Notes: generated by a model not told the origin, from the sequence alone. A DNA stretch of 15,795 bases from Euperipatoides rowelli (GCA_003024985.2 PXIH01S0027658.1), one strand, 5' to 3'; positions 1 to 10,126 are shown, numbered from the stretch's first letter. Numbers and translations are program-made.

Positions 1-1718
1 CTTAAAATTATCAAAATCGATCAAAAAATTATTATTTCAGCTTTTCATCATCATAGGGTTGGGGCATAGTGGGTTTAATACGGTAGTATAATTATTCCAA
101 AAAGTATACTACCGAACAGATATGATGTTCATTAGACAAGTCCACCATCAACTACACACAGAGTATGTAAATAAAATCAGTCTATTACCATATGATGATA
201 AAAGACACATCCTTAGCAATGGTTGTAACAGCTTTGCTTATGGACACTATAGAACTATAGAATGAATCAAGAAGAGCTTTACTTGTAGATATTTTAATTA
301 TTATAAAACTTCAATAAAAAAAATAATATATATAATTAACTAATTTATTATGTGTTTAATCGTAAGCAAATTTTATTGTTAAAATATTTAAGCCTCTATA
401 AAAAATATGCATCCATATAGATTAAAAAAAAAATTGCAAGACTAAAACAATTTTAGTTGTTAAACATTTCAGAATTCTTTTATTTACACTCGTACAACAC
501 CTAAAATTTTTTTAAAAAAGATAAGCATAAGTAAAAAAAGTAGGCGACATACAAAAAATTATAAGTAAAAAAAAATACAAGTAAGAGTAGCCTACTGTAT
601 AAGGGAAAAAAGTACAAATGAAAAAAGTACAAACAAAAAAAAGTACAAGCAGAAAAATTATTATATAGTATACTAGCACATATCAACAGTGTATGACTGG
701 ACGTTCATATACACTAACTGCAAAAGAAATAAAATCTACAATTAACAGACTAAATATTGTACAAAAGAGTTGAAACTGCATTCTTGGTTACATTAAGAAT
801 GTTTCCATTTTATTAGGTTAGATATATTTTTTGGTTGCATTACTTTTCAATTATGTAAAATTGAGTTTACGATTTTATTACCAATGAAAATTTTTATGTA
901 ACTCCTACACTTCTTTTAGTTCCATTTTGAAATTTGGTTTATAAGTAAATTACATATGTAGGATTTTATATTTAAAAAATGCCTTTTATAAAATATTCAA
1001 TGTCAAATGCTAGTGACTTTAATTTCAAAATTGATAAAAAAAAAAATGTCATATATCAAATTAAAGACAATATTAAGACCTTTGAAATGACACCAACTTC
1101 AGCTCTCTAGGTTAAATATAACTATAGTTATAAGGTATGCATTTAACTAAATGTCTCTGGGGTAAAAAACATGTGTTTTTTATTCTTTTAAACGATTATA
1201 ACTAAGCGACTAAATAAGATATGGGCTTAAAATTTCACTTGAATTATTTTTTCAATAGACCTAAACACCAGGCCAAATTTTATGAAACACCAAAGGGGTC
1301 AAGGAAATTTTCTAATTTTTTTTTTTTGGTTGATTTGATGTGGAATTACCCGTGCACCACTTATCAACACATACTAATTTGATTATTAATTGATTCTTTG
1401 TAGGCGGAGCTGTTTACCACAGTAGCGGTCATAATAATGTATATCTTGGAGCCTCTATCTGGTACTGTACCATGGATGATGTAGAAATGTAAATTCATGT
1501 GATTTTAAACTGATTGAATACGGAATGATTATAGAGTTTGAATTAACAAGACTTCAAGTGATATTACTGTAAGTTTGCTTGGAATGAAGTGAATGTTTTA
1601 TGTTGAGCTGAATTGTAATCATTTTCATAAGGAATACCAGGATTGAAAGTAGGCTAATACCGAATAAGGAATTTCATACGTGACATATAAGTAATATTCC
1701 AGTGGATTACCTGCAAGA
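1..1718. other. AT-rich region without a recognisable gene
   Basis: I see no coding region here. Open frames are short and read through A- or T-runs, such as the minus-strand frame at 501-686, whose product is almost only Phe, Leu and Tyr. The stretch holds poly(A)/poly(T) tracts, a small A-rich repeat at 604-653, and two TAGGCTA/TAGCCTA heptamers (588-594 and 1650-1656). It may contain old non-coding transposon sequence that I cannot classify. The homology of the downstream array begins sharply near 1719. Confidence 0.6.
604..653. repeat. Short A-rich tandem repeat (about 15-16 bp unit)
   Basis: Three successive units of the form GAAAAAAGTACAAAN occur, with AAGTACAA starting at 610, 625 and 641. 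Looser relatives (AAGTAAAAAAAGTA and AATACAAGTAA) lie just upstream. This is simple low-complexity sequence with no apparent function. Confidence 0.6.
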
Positions 1719-3103
1719 GTCACAAGTCATTTATGACTTTTACCTTAATATACAATGAATAAATAAAACAAATGATAATGATCGTTACTGTGCTGATTTT
1801 CAGGCATTAAATAATGAAAAGATTTGATAAGATTGAAAAAGAAATGATGTATAAAATCAAAAGCATGTTTTAAAAAAAATCTTTGGAAAGCATTATGAAA
1901 TCATTCATTGAAATAAAAGATAATATTAGTATTTTTCTTAAAAATTGTTTAGAAAACAATAGTGTGAAATGAACGAAACAAAGATTCTTATGGGGGTTTG
2001 ACTTGTCTATTCAAATATCCCAGCCTGATATAAAAATGAAATCCCAGCATGATAAAATATACAAAGACAACTCTTAATACAAACATACCGAGGTCCTATA
2101 AATAAAAATGTTAAAACTCTTGTTTTTAGGTCAAAAGCATAAATACAATTAAAGATCTAATTAACATTTCTTTTGAAATTGTTTAAAGAAATACCATTTT
2201 GCTGCATTAGTTTTAATGAGATTTAAAAGTAATTGATCAAATAATTAAGTTGCAATGACTTCTTGAGTTTTAATATTAGTCTTTACACCAATTACTGTAT
2301 TTATTTTTGTAAAATATTTTTTTTTAATTGCAGTTATTCAACCCAAGACTTGGGTGAATAATCTATCAACATATACAGCAGAGGTAGCAACTCAAACAGA
2401 AGTAACACAAATCAAAAGTGATGTAACATTCCAAAAGTTATCAGCCAAATCTAAACAGAAAAACTGTTAAGTTTTGGGATCATGGAGTCAGTCCATCTCT
2501 AATCTTTTGTGGTGGTGCAATGCCACATGTGGCGGAGATGTACAGCTTTTAAGAGACTAATGGATCTCTGTTGTTCATCATGTTACCAACTAACACCAAT
2601 GGGGATCAATAAATTCTAAATATAATGTGTGCACATGGTACTTTAAGTAGAACAGCACAAGATGAAACTGAATGGCTGGATCCAGGTTCCCCGGCTCATA
2701 AAGCCCTACGTACAAGATGTTCTTGATAATTTTTTTAATGCATCTAAACAGCTTTGCCATTCAGATAGTTGAGAAATTTTTCATTCCCTTATGACAAAAT
2801 ATTGTCCAAAGAGACAACATTTTCATTTCAAGGGAATGCAAGCACGAATGCAGCTTGCAGCTTTAGATCATAACAACATTGGTCGGAAGCAAAAATATGT
2901 AAATAATGAACTTCAGTATAACTTGAAATTTACGATTCAAGCCAGAAAGCAATAATTAGCAAAATCTAAAATGGAGGACAAATCTTATGTTTTTTCTCAT
3001 GACCGGCTGAAAAATATTATTCTGCACAAAGTAACTAATAAATAAATCGTGGCTGTTTGACATACCTCATTTGCCCAAACATATTAACCAGACAAACAAA
3101 CAG
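1719..3103 (+). pseudogene. Copy A: transposase-like pseudogene, internally deleted
   Basis: This is the first and 5'-longest member of a four-copy array. It starts with sequence shared with copy E (GTCACAAGTCATTTATGAC), then a splice acceptor (GATTTTCAG, AG at 1802-1803) and a remnant of a coiled-coil exon (MKRFDKIEKEM, then a frameshift in an A-run). A second acceptor (AG 2332-2333) opens the main exon with VIQPKTWVNNLS. About 855 bp present in copies B and C are missing at roughly 2430-2433, so the CxxC and DGRxDSPG blocks are gone. The 3' part continues with SNLLWWCNATCGGDVQLL, ETEWLDPGSPAHKALQD, then KYCPKRQHFHFKGMQA and LAKSKMEDKSY, and stops at 3103. Copy A keeps the original frame at 2751 (ASKQLCHSDS), where B and C carry an extra T. 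Several stops make it non-functional. The family match is from memory of recurrent animal 'uncharacterized' proteins. Confidence 0.72.
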
Positions 3104-5078
3104 TAAAAATTGTTTAGAAAACAATAGTGTGAAATGAACGAAACATAGATTTCTATGGGGACTGACTTGTCTGTTCAAATCCCAGCCTGATAAAATATAT
3201 AAGTTAGGCAAAGACAACTCTTAATGCAAACAGACCGAGGTCCTATAAATAAAAATTTTAAAACTCTTGTTTTTAGGTCAAAAGCATATAAAGACAATTA
3301 AAGACCTAATTCACATTTCTTTTGAAATTATTTAAATACAATAGCTTAGGTTTAAGAAATACCATTTTTCTACATTAGTTTTAATGAGATTTAAAAGTAA
3401 TTGATCAAATAATTAAATTGCAATGACTTCTTGAGTTTTAATATTAGTCTACACCAATTACTATTTATTTTTGTAAAATATATTTTTTTAATTGCAGTTA
3501 TTCAACCCAAGATTTGGGTGAATTATCTATCAAGATATACAGTAGATGTAGCAACTCAAACAGAAGAAGTAAAAAATCCAAAAGTGATGCAAAATTGCCA
3601 ACCACCACCTTCTCTAATTTAATTAGACATGATAACGATAGCGAATTAGACCACAGTTTCGAGTTATCCTCTGCTGAATCTATGAGCACTCAAGATTCTA
3701 ATGAAATAAGTTCTGGTAATGACGATGATTCTCACAATCATTAAATCTGAAGTGCTGCTTAGTTTTTCATACTTGTCTTGAACTATTTAAGTTCTGTGGG
3801 GAACTGATTTGGAGTCGTAGCCGCAAATACCAAGGATATATGTCAATAATTACTACAAAATGTAGTCAGAGGCATAAATTTGTTGGTGTAGCCAGCCTCT
3901 TCTTAATAAAATGGCCACTGGAAATCTTGCCATTTCAGCTGTGATACTGTTTACTGGCGCAATACTTTTAAAATATGAAACAATTTGCAACATTATTAAA
4001 TTTATCATTTTTATCGAATTCGTTGTTTTTTAATATTCAAAAATAGCAATGATGCTTGGTGTCTTGAAAGCCCCAATAAAATTAATATTTCAAAGCCCAA
4101 TCTTTATGTCTAATTGGTGATGGTCTTTGTGATTCTCCTGCATATTCGGCTAAATATTGTACATATACGTTTATAGAGGATAATACCAACGCCATTACAG
4201 ATTTTCAATTAGTACAAGTTATTGAGGCTGGTAACTCAGTAGCTATGGAAAAGTTGGGCTTTTGAGATCATTGAAAGGCATGATCGATAATAATATTGAA
4301 ATAAAGCAGATTGCCACTGATTGCCATGGGCAGATTGGAGGAGACATGAGAAAAGATTATCCTCAAATAACCCAATCAATTTGATATATGGTATATTATT
4401 AAGAATATTATTAAAAAGTTGTCAGCCAAATCTAAACAGAAAAACTGTTAAGTTTTGGGCTCCTGGAGTCTGTCCATCTCTAATCTTTTGTTGTGGTGCA
4501 ATGCCACGTGTGGCGGAAATGTACAACTTTTAAGAGTCAAATGGATCTCTCTTGTTCATCATGTTACCAACTAACTCCAATGGGGATCATTAAATTCTAA
4601 ATATAATGTGTGCACATGGTACTTTAAGTACAACAGTACAAGATGAAACTGAATGGCTGGATCCAGGTTCCGCGGCTCATAAAGCCCTACAAGATGTTCT
4701 TGATAATTTTTTTAATGCATCTAAACAGCTTTTGCCATTCAGATAGTTTAGAAATTTTCCATTCCCTTATGACAAAATATTGTCCAAAGAGACAACATTT
4801 TCATTTCAAGGGAATGCAAGCAGGAATGCAGCTTGTGGCTATAGATCATAACAACATTGGTTGGAAACAAAAATATGTAAATAATGAACAGTATAACTTG
4901 GAATTTACGAAAGCCAGAAAGCAATGGCTAGCAAAATCTAAAATGGAAGACAAATCTTATGCTTTTTCTCATGACCGGCTGCAAAATATTATCCTACACA
5001 AAGTAATAAATAAAGCTTGGCTGTTTGACATATAGCCTACCTCATTTGCCCAAACATATTAACCAGACAAACAAACAG
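3104..5078 (+). pseudogene. Copy B: transposase-like pseudogene, full-length array unit
   Basis: This complete array unit (about 1.98 kb) runs from the middle of the coiled-coil exon (CLENNSVK, then ETKIPMG in another frame) through an intron to an acceptor (AG 3496-3497) and the main exon. Readable blocks are VIQPKIWVNYLSRY; an acidic Ser-rich stretch (ELDHSFELSSAESMSTQDSN); MATGNLAISAVILFTG; IGDGLCDSPAYSAKYCTYTF; FQLVQVIEAGNSVAMEKLGF; DMRKDYPQIT; FDIWYIIKNIIKKLSAKSK; CNATCGGNVQLL; and KYCPKRQHFHFKGMQA to NKAWLFDI. Family relatives have these blocks in the same order. The acidic block near GDG is a plausible catalytic Asp site (inference). It is broken by a one-base loss near 3571, a TAA after HNH (3742), a frameshift after MEKLGF, TAA in KNC*VLGSWSQS, and an extra T near 4732. 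A 7-bp TAGCCTA-containing insertion at 5031-5039 ends the C-terminal frame early. Confidence 0.75.
5031..5039. other. TAGCCTA insertion private to copy B
   Basis: Copies A and C read GACATACCTCATT, whereas B reads GACATATAGCCTACCTCATT, a 7-bp gain containing TAGCCTA. It creates the TAG that ends the C-terminal LFDI frame. Confidence 0.8.
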
Positions 5079-5192
5079 TAAAAATGTTTAGAAAACAATA
5101 GTGTGAAATGAACGGAACAAAGATTCCTATGGGGACTGACTTGTCTATTCAAATCCCAGCATGATAAAATGAAATCCAAGCCTGATAAAATA

Positions 5193-5199
5193 TAGGCTA
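5193..5199. other. TAGGCTA micro-insertion private to copy C
   Basis: Copy D reads GATAAAATATATAGACAAAG and C reads TATAGGCTATAGACAAAG, so C has gained 5 bp (TA to TAGGCTA). Copy E (AATATATAGACAAAG) supports the uninserted state as ancestral. Confidence 0.85.
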
Positions 5200-6182
5200 T
5201 AGACAAAGACAACTCTTAAGTTAAACAGACCGAGGTCCTATAAATAAAAATTTTAAAACTCTTGTTTTTAGGTCAAAAGCATATAAAGTAAATTAAGACC
5301 TAATTCACATTTCTTTTGAAATTATTTAAATACATTAGCTTAGGTTTAAGAAATACCATTTTTCTACATTATTTTAATGAGGTTTAAAAGTAAACCTGAT
5401 CAAATAATTAAGTTGCAATGACTTCTTGAGTTTTAATATTAGTCTACACCAATTACTATTTATTTTTGTAAAATATATTTTTTTAATTGCAGTCATTCAA
5501 CCCAAGACTTGGGTGAATAATCTATCAAGATATACAGCAGATGTAGTAACTCAAACAGAAGAAGTAACACAATCCAAAAGTGATGCAACATTGCCAACCA
5601 CCACCTTCTCTAATTTAATTAGACATGATAACGATAGCGAATTAGACGACAGTTTCGAGTTATCCTCTACTGAATCTATGAGCACTCAAGATTCTAACGA
5701 AATAAGTTCTGGTAATGAAGATGATTCTCACAATCATTAAATCTGAAGTCCTGCTTAGTTTTTCATACTTGTCTTGAACTATTTAAGTATTATCAGTTAA
5801 GTGGGGAACTGGTTTGGAGTCATAGCCGCAAATACCAAGGATCTATGTCAATAATTACTACAAAATTTAGTCAGAGGCATAAATTTGTTGGTGTAGCCAG
5901 CCTCTTCTTAATAAAATGACCGCTGGAAATCATGCCATTTCAGCTGCGATACTAATTACTGGCAATACTTTTAAAAAAATGAAGCAATTTGCAACATTAT
6001 TAAATTCATCATTTTTATCGAATTCATTGTTTCTTAATATTCAAAAATAGCTATCTTTTCCCTGCTATCAATGATGCTTGGTGTCTTGAAAGTGCCAATA
6101 AAATTGAATATTTCAAAGCCCAACCTTTATGTCTAATTGGTGATGGTCGTTTTGATTCTCCTGGATATTCGGCTAAATATTG

Positions 6183-6189
6183 TAGCCTA
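6183..6189. other. TAGCCTA micro-insertion private to copy C
   Basis: Copies B and D read AAATATTGTACATATACG and C reads ATTGTAGCCTACATATAT. The 5-bp gain (TA to TAGCCTA) shifts the frame inside the AKYCTYT block that B still reads through. Confidence 0.85.
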
Positions 6190-7114
6190 CATATATATGT
6201 TTATAGAGGAGAATACCAACGCCATTACAGATTTTCAATTAGTTCAAGTTATTGAGGCTGGTAACTCAACAGCTATGGAAAAGTTGGGCTTTTGAGATCA
6301 TTGAAAAGCATGATCGATAATAATATTGAAATAAAGCACAGTGCCACTGATTTCCATGGGCAGATTGGAGCAGTCATGAAAAAAGATTATCCTCAAATTA
6401 CCCATCAATTTGATGTAAGGTATGGTATATTAGTAAGAATATTATTAAAAAGTTGTCAGCTAAATCTAAACAGAAAAACTGTTAAGTTTTGGGATCCTGG
6501 AGTCAGTCCATCTCTAATCTTTTGTTGTGGTGCAATGCCACATGTGGCGGAAATGTACAACTTTTAAGAGACAAATGGATCTCTGTTGTTCATCATGTTA
6601 CCAACTAACAGCAATGGGAATCAATAAATTCTAAATATAATGTGTGCACATGGTACTTTAAGTACAACAGCACAAGATGAAACTAAATGGCTGGATCCAG
6701 GTTCCCCGGCTCATAAAGCCCTACAAGATGTTCTTGATAATTTTTTTAATGCATCTAAACAGCTTTTGCCATTCAGATAGTTTAGAAATTTTTCATTCCC
6801 TTATGACAAAATATTATCCAAAGAGACAACATTTTCATTTCAAGGGAATGCAAGCACGAATTCAGCTTGCGGCTTTAGATCATAACAACATTGGTCAAAA
6901 GCAAAAATATGTAAATAATGAACTTCAGTATAACTTGGAATTTACGAAAGCCAGAAAGCAATAATTAGCAAAATCTAAAATGGAGGACACATCTTATGTT
7001 TTTTTCTCATGACCGTCTGCAAAATATTATTCTGCTCAAAGTACCAGTAACAAATAAAGCATGGCTGTTTGACATACCTCATTTTCCCAAACATATTAAC
7101 CAGACAAACAAACA

Positions 7115-8274
7115 GTAAAAATTGTTTAGAAAACAATAGTGTGAAATGAACGAAACAAAGATTCCTATGGGACTGACTTGTCTGTTCAAATCCCAGCCTG
7201 ATAAAATGAAATCCCAGCCTGATAAAATATATAGACAAAGACAACTCTTAATGCAAACAGACCGAGGTCCTATAAATAAAAATGTAAAACTCTTGTTTTT
7301 AGGTCAAAAGCATATAAAGACAATTAAAGACCTAATTCACATTTCTTTTGAAATTATTTAAATACAATAGCTTAGGTTCAAGAAATATCATTTTGCTACA
7401 TTAGTTTTAATGAGATTTAAAAGTAATTGATCAAATATTAAATTGCAATGACTTCTTGAGTTTTAATATTAGTCCACACCAATTACTGTATTTATTTTTG
7501 TAAAATATTTTTTTTAATTGCAGCTATTCAACCCAAGACTTGGATGAATTATCTATACAGCAGATGCAGCAACTCAAACAGAAGAAGTAAAACAATCCAA
7601 AAATGATGCAACATTGCCAACAACCACCTTCTCTAATTTAATTAGACATGATAACGATAGCGAATTAGATGACAATTTTGAGTTATCCTCTGCTGAATCT
7701 ATGAGCACTCAAGATTCTAACGAAATAAGTTCTGGTAATGAAGATGATTCTCACAATCATTAAATCTTAAACGCTGCTTAGTTTTTCATACTTGTCTTGA
7801 ACTATTTAAGTATTGTCAGTTATGTGGGGAACTGGTTTGGAGTCGTAGCCGCAAATACCAAGGATCTATGTCAATAATTACTACAAAATGTTGGTGTAGC
7901 CAGCCTCTTTTAAAATAAAATGGCCACTGGAAATCTTGCCATTTCAGCTGCGATACTAATTACTGAAAATACTTTTAAAAAATGAAGCAATTTGCAACAT
8001 TATTAAATTTATCATTTTTACCGAATTCATTGTTTTTTTTAATATTCAAAAATAGCCTACCTATCTTTTCCCTGCTATCAATGATGCTTGGTGTCTTGAA
8101 AGCGCCAATAAAATTGATATTTCAAAGCCCAACCTTTATGTCTAATTGGTGATGGTCGTTGTGATTCTCCTGGATAATCGGCTAAATATTGTACATATAC
8201 GTTTATATAGAGGAAATACCAACGCCATTACAGATTTTCAATTAGTACAAGTTATTGAGGCTGGTAACTCAGTA
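7115..8274 (+). pseudogene. Copy D: 3'-truncated transposase-like pseudogene
   Basis: The last array unit starts at the common junction and its acceptor is AG 7522-7523. It loses about 8 bp after WMNYL, giving a frameshift. It best preserves the putative zinc-binding segment: FHTCLELFKYCQLCGELVW with a CxxC that copy C has lost (YYQLSG), followed by YQGSMSIITTKC. A further internal loss removes about 20 bp near 7890. The DGR-DSPG block is diverged. Homology to copies B and C stops at 8274 within the EAGNSV block (GGTAACTCAGTA), where unrelated sequence with a hairpin motif begins. The C-terminal half of the gene is absent. Confidence 0.72.
8053..8059. other. TAGCCTA present in copy D only (direction ambiguous)
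   Basis: D reads AAAATAGCCTACCTATCTTTT and C reads AAAATAGCTATCTTTT, a 5-bp difference. B also has AAAATAGC. This could be a gain in D, or loss of CCTAC between direct repeats in the ancestor of B and C. Confidence 0.6.
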
Positions 8275-8301
8275 TCCAGGCTTGTAAATTTTCAAAAAAA
8301 G

Positions 8302-8324
8302 TCACTTGTCCCTTGGACAAGTGA
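8302..8324. repeat. Perfect 10-bp stem hairpin (first copy)
   Basis: TCACTTGTCC and GGACAAGTGA flank the three bases CTT, forming a perfect inverted repeat. A further ACTTGTCC half-site lies at about 8356. The core occurs again at 9345. Confidence 0.75.
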
Positions 8325-9344
8325 TCTCCAAATTTCAGTTGTCCCACAATTTTCATTACTTGTCCAAAAATATAGATTTTTATTTTGTTCAGATTTTAGT
8401 TGTTGCTTGCATACATGTTCCATGTCCCCCACCCTCCCAAAAAAAAAATGGATGAGGGGGTGAGAGAAACATGGTATAAATTTGGTTATTCTGATATGAG
8501 ATACCATTACCGGTATTGATTTATCTGTTGACCCATCTGCCATCAATGAAAGAATATAAATTAAGACTTACAATGTTATAATTTTGTTAAATCAATATAG
8601 TGTTAAATTTAAATTATTAAAATAATAGTTATTACAAAAGCCCTAAGTAGATATCATACAACAGATAATTAATTAGGCTATATACTTCTAAACTACAGCT
8701 ATTATAAAATGATCATTTTATTTTTACAATAGGCTACTAAAAGTTTCAAACTAAAAGTCAAGATAAGTTTATTCTGGTAAAGAATAAAATTTTAATAATA
8801 ATAATATTAAAATCTTAATCTCGGTGGTCGTATTAAATATTGTTAAAAACTAAAAGTTTTGTAAGATCAATTTCTTACTGTGTATTATCCATGGCAGATC
8901 AAAGTGCTATGTTAATCCAAAATCTCAAAGTATTATTTTAATAAAAGTATTTTTTTTTTAAAAATTAAAAGTTTAGATTACGCAATTAGAGACTAACTGT
9001 TTCTGGCTCTAAAATAACTAATGAAAAGTATTCTCACTTGCTCTTTTGTCTTTTCCTTGACAAACTGTTAAGGTGTATTTATTCAGAAATTTCTTTTTTT
9101 ATATCAAATTGGGAAATTTACTTTCCAGCAAATATCACAAAACTACATTTGCTGTTCTTGGTTAAAATCCAATCAGCTCAATCATTTTGAGATAGTAGGC
9201 CCTATAGTTTTTTTTTTTAAATACAATAAATAACATTTTTAAGTAGGCCCAAGAGTAAAATTATTTAGTTTCATTTAATTCTAAGACTCAGTCTTGTTTC
9301 TTATACAATTTTTTGTTTTTTTCCTGATAATTTGAAATTTTTAT

Positions 9345-9364
9345 CACTTGTCCCTTGGACAAGC
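9345..9364. repeat. Hairpin motif, second copy
   Basis: CACTTGTCCCTTGGACAAG matches the first hairpin, with a 7-bp perfect stem (CTTGTCC/GGACAAG). Another ACTTGTCC follows about 15 bases later, as at the first copy, which suggests two diverged copies of one short repeat family. Confidence 0.65.
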
Positions 9365-9762
9365 ATGTTTAAAAACTTACTTGTCCAGACTACTAACAAT
9401 ATTATGTTAATAAATCATGTGATAAGGGCTATGGTGAGATGTAATAGAAACATGGTCATGCCATTTGTCCTAAAATAGTATTTAGTGATGAATGCCAAAC
9501 ACTTTATTCAGATTTAGGGATAATTATGAAGATTTTTGACTTCACTCTTGATTTGTTACTTATCTGCCTTTGTAACAGTCAATTAGTTAAATATTTTTAC
9601 TTATATATTTTGGATAGTTATATAATTTAATTTATTTGTCAATAGAGGTTTAGGCATCTGAATGCCTGTAGCCTATAATACAAGTAAAATGAGCACAATA
9701 CAAGTTTAAACAATACAAAAATCATTTACATATATTGTGTATTAACCAAATGTTCTTTTAAT

Positions 9763-9882
9763 TTTTGTATTTATATTATCAAATATATTTTGTATTTATT
9801 TATTATGTTTATTTTTTTTTTTTTTACCAAATTACTTTTGTATTTATTAATTATGTTTATCAATTTTTTTTTTATCAAATTA
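9763..9882. repeat. T-rich tandem repeat, 48-bp unit
   Basis: Units starting TTTTGTATTTATT at 9788 and 9836 run through TTATGTTTAT, a long T-run and ATCAAATTA or ACCAAATTA. A shortened unit precedes them at 9763-9787. Plus-strand hydrophobic frames over this stretch are translations of the T-runs. Confidence 0.65.
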
Positions 9883-10126
9883 GGCTACTATGAGGTCTTT
9901 AATTTGATCAATTTCTTTTGTTTTTCTTTTGTCAATGAAATAAATTTTGTTTATATTTTTTTCTCCATAGTCAGTGTATCACATCATGAGTTTTCTCTTT
10001 ATTAATATATGATTTATTGTTTTTACAATAATCTTTTATCAAACATAACTGTCATTGCAAAATTTGAGCATCATGTTCATTTTTAATTCCTTTGAGACCA
10101 TATTTCTGCCAATGTATCTTCTATTT

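Larger units (their letters stand above)
5079..7114 (+). pseudogene. Copy C: transposase-like pseudogene, full-length array unit
   Basis: This is the longest unit (about 2.04 kb), with the same structure as copy B. The acceptor AG at 5492-5493 opens an exon with the longest uninterrupted N-terminal frame of the array, VIQPKTWVNNLSRYTADVV to SSGNEDDSHNH, ending at TAA 5738-5740. It then resumes in another frame as VFHTCLELFKYYQLSGELVW, KMKQFATLLN, YLFPAINDAWCLE and IGDGRFDSPGYSAKY. A TAGCCTA insertion at 6183 interrupts the next block. Later blocks are LRSLKSMIDNNIEIKHS, AVMKKDYPQITHQFDV, a 7-bp disturbance before WYISKNIIKKLSAKSK, WLDPGSPAHKALQD, and KYYPKRQHFHFKGMQA. It ends with KAWLFDIPHFPKHINQTNKQ and a TAA that is exactly the unit boundary. 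It is non-functional because of the many shared and private breaks. Confidence 0.75.
1719..8274 (+). repeat. Tandem array of four transposase-gene fragments
   Basis: Four head-to-tail copies lie with junctions at 3103/3104, 5078/5079 and 7114/7115. Every junction joins the end of the last exon (AACCAGACAAACAAACAG) to the middle of the coiled-coil exon (TAAAAATTGTTTAGAAAAC); copy B/C has one fewer T. The same join three times implies tandem duplication followed by unequal exchange, not independent insertions. Only copy A has sequence 5' of the unit boundary, as expected for the founding copy. Confidence 0.85.
8275..9762. other. AT-rich spacer without a recognisable gene
   Basis: No reading frame here looks like a protein family. 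The frame at 8146-8463 joins the end of copy D to spacer and is a chance frame. The stretch carries two copies of a hairpin motif (8302-8324 and 9345-9364), several poly(T) runs and three TAGGCTA/TAGCCTA heptamers (8674, 8730, 9669), plus TAGGCCCTA at 9196. Confidence 0.6.

Noticed and set aside
501-686. Minus-strand frame of 61 codons, hydrophobic
   Set aside because: It translates A/T runs and small A-rich repeats; nearly all residues are Phe, Leu, Tyr and Ser, with no family resemblance.
1168-1185. AAAAAACATGTGTTTTTT near-palindrome
   Set aside because: A-run/T-run palindromes are expected often in such AT-rich sequence and nothing around it supports a function.
3035-3217. Minus-strand frame across the A/B junction, and its counterpart at 6975-7244
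   Set aside because: Both are antisense to the transposase-like exons and recur only because the array unit recurs.
1719-8274. Possibility that the array is a CRISPR-like or host satellite array
   Set aside because: Units are about 2 kb, coding-derived and few, with no short repeats separated by unique spacers.
8146-8463. Plus-strand frame of 105 codons
   Set aside because: It starts in a shifted frame of copy D and runs into unrelated spacer, so it is a chimera and not a gene.
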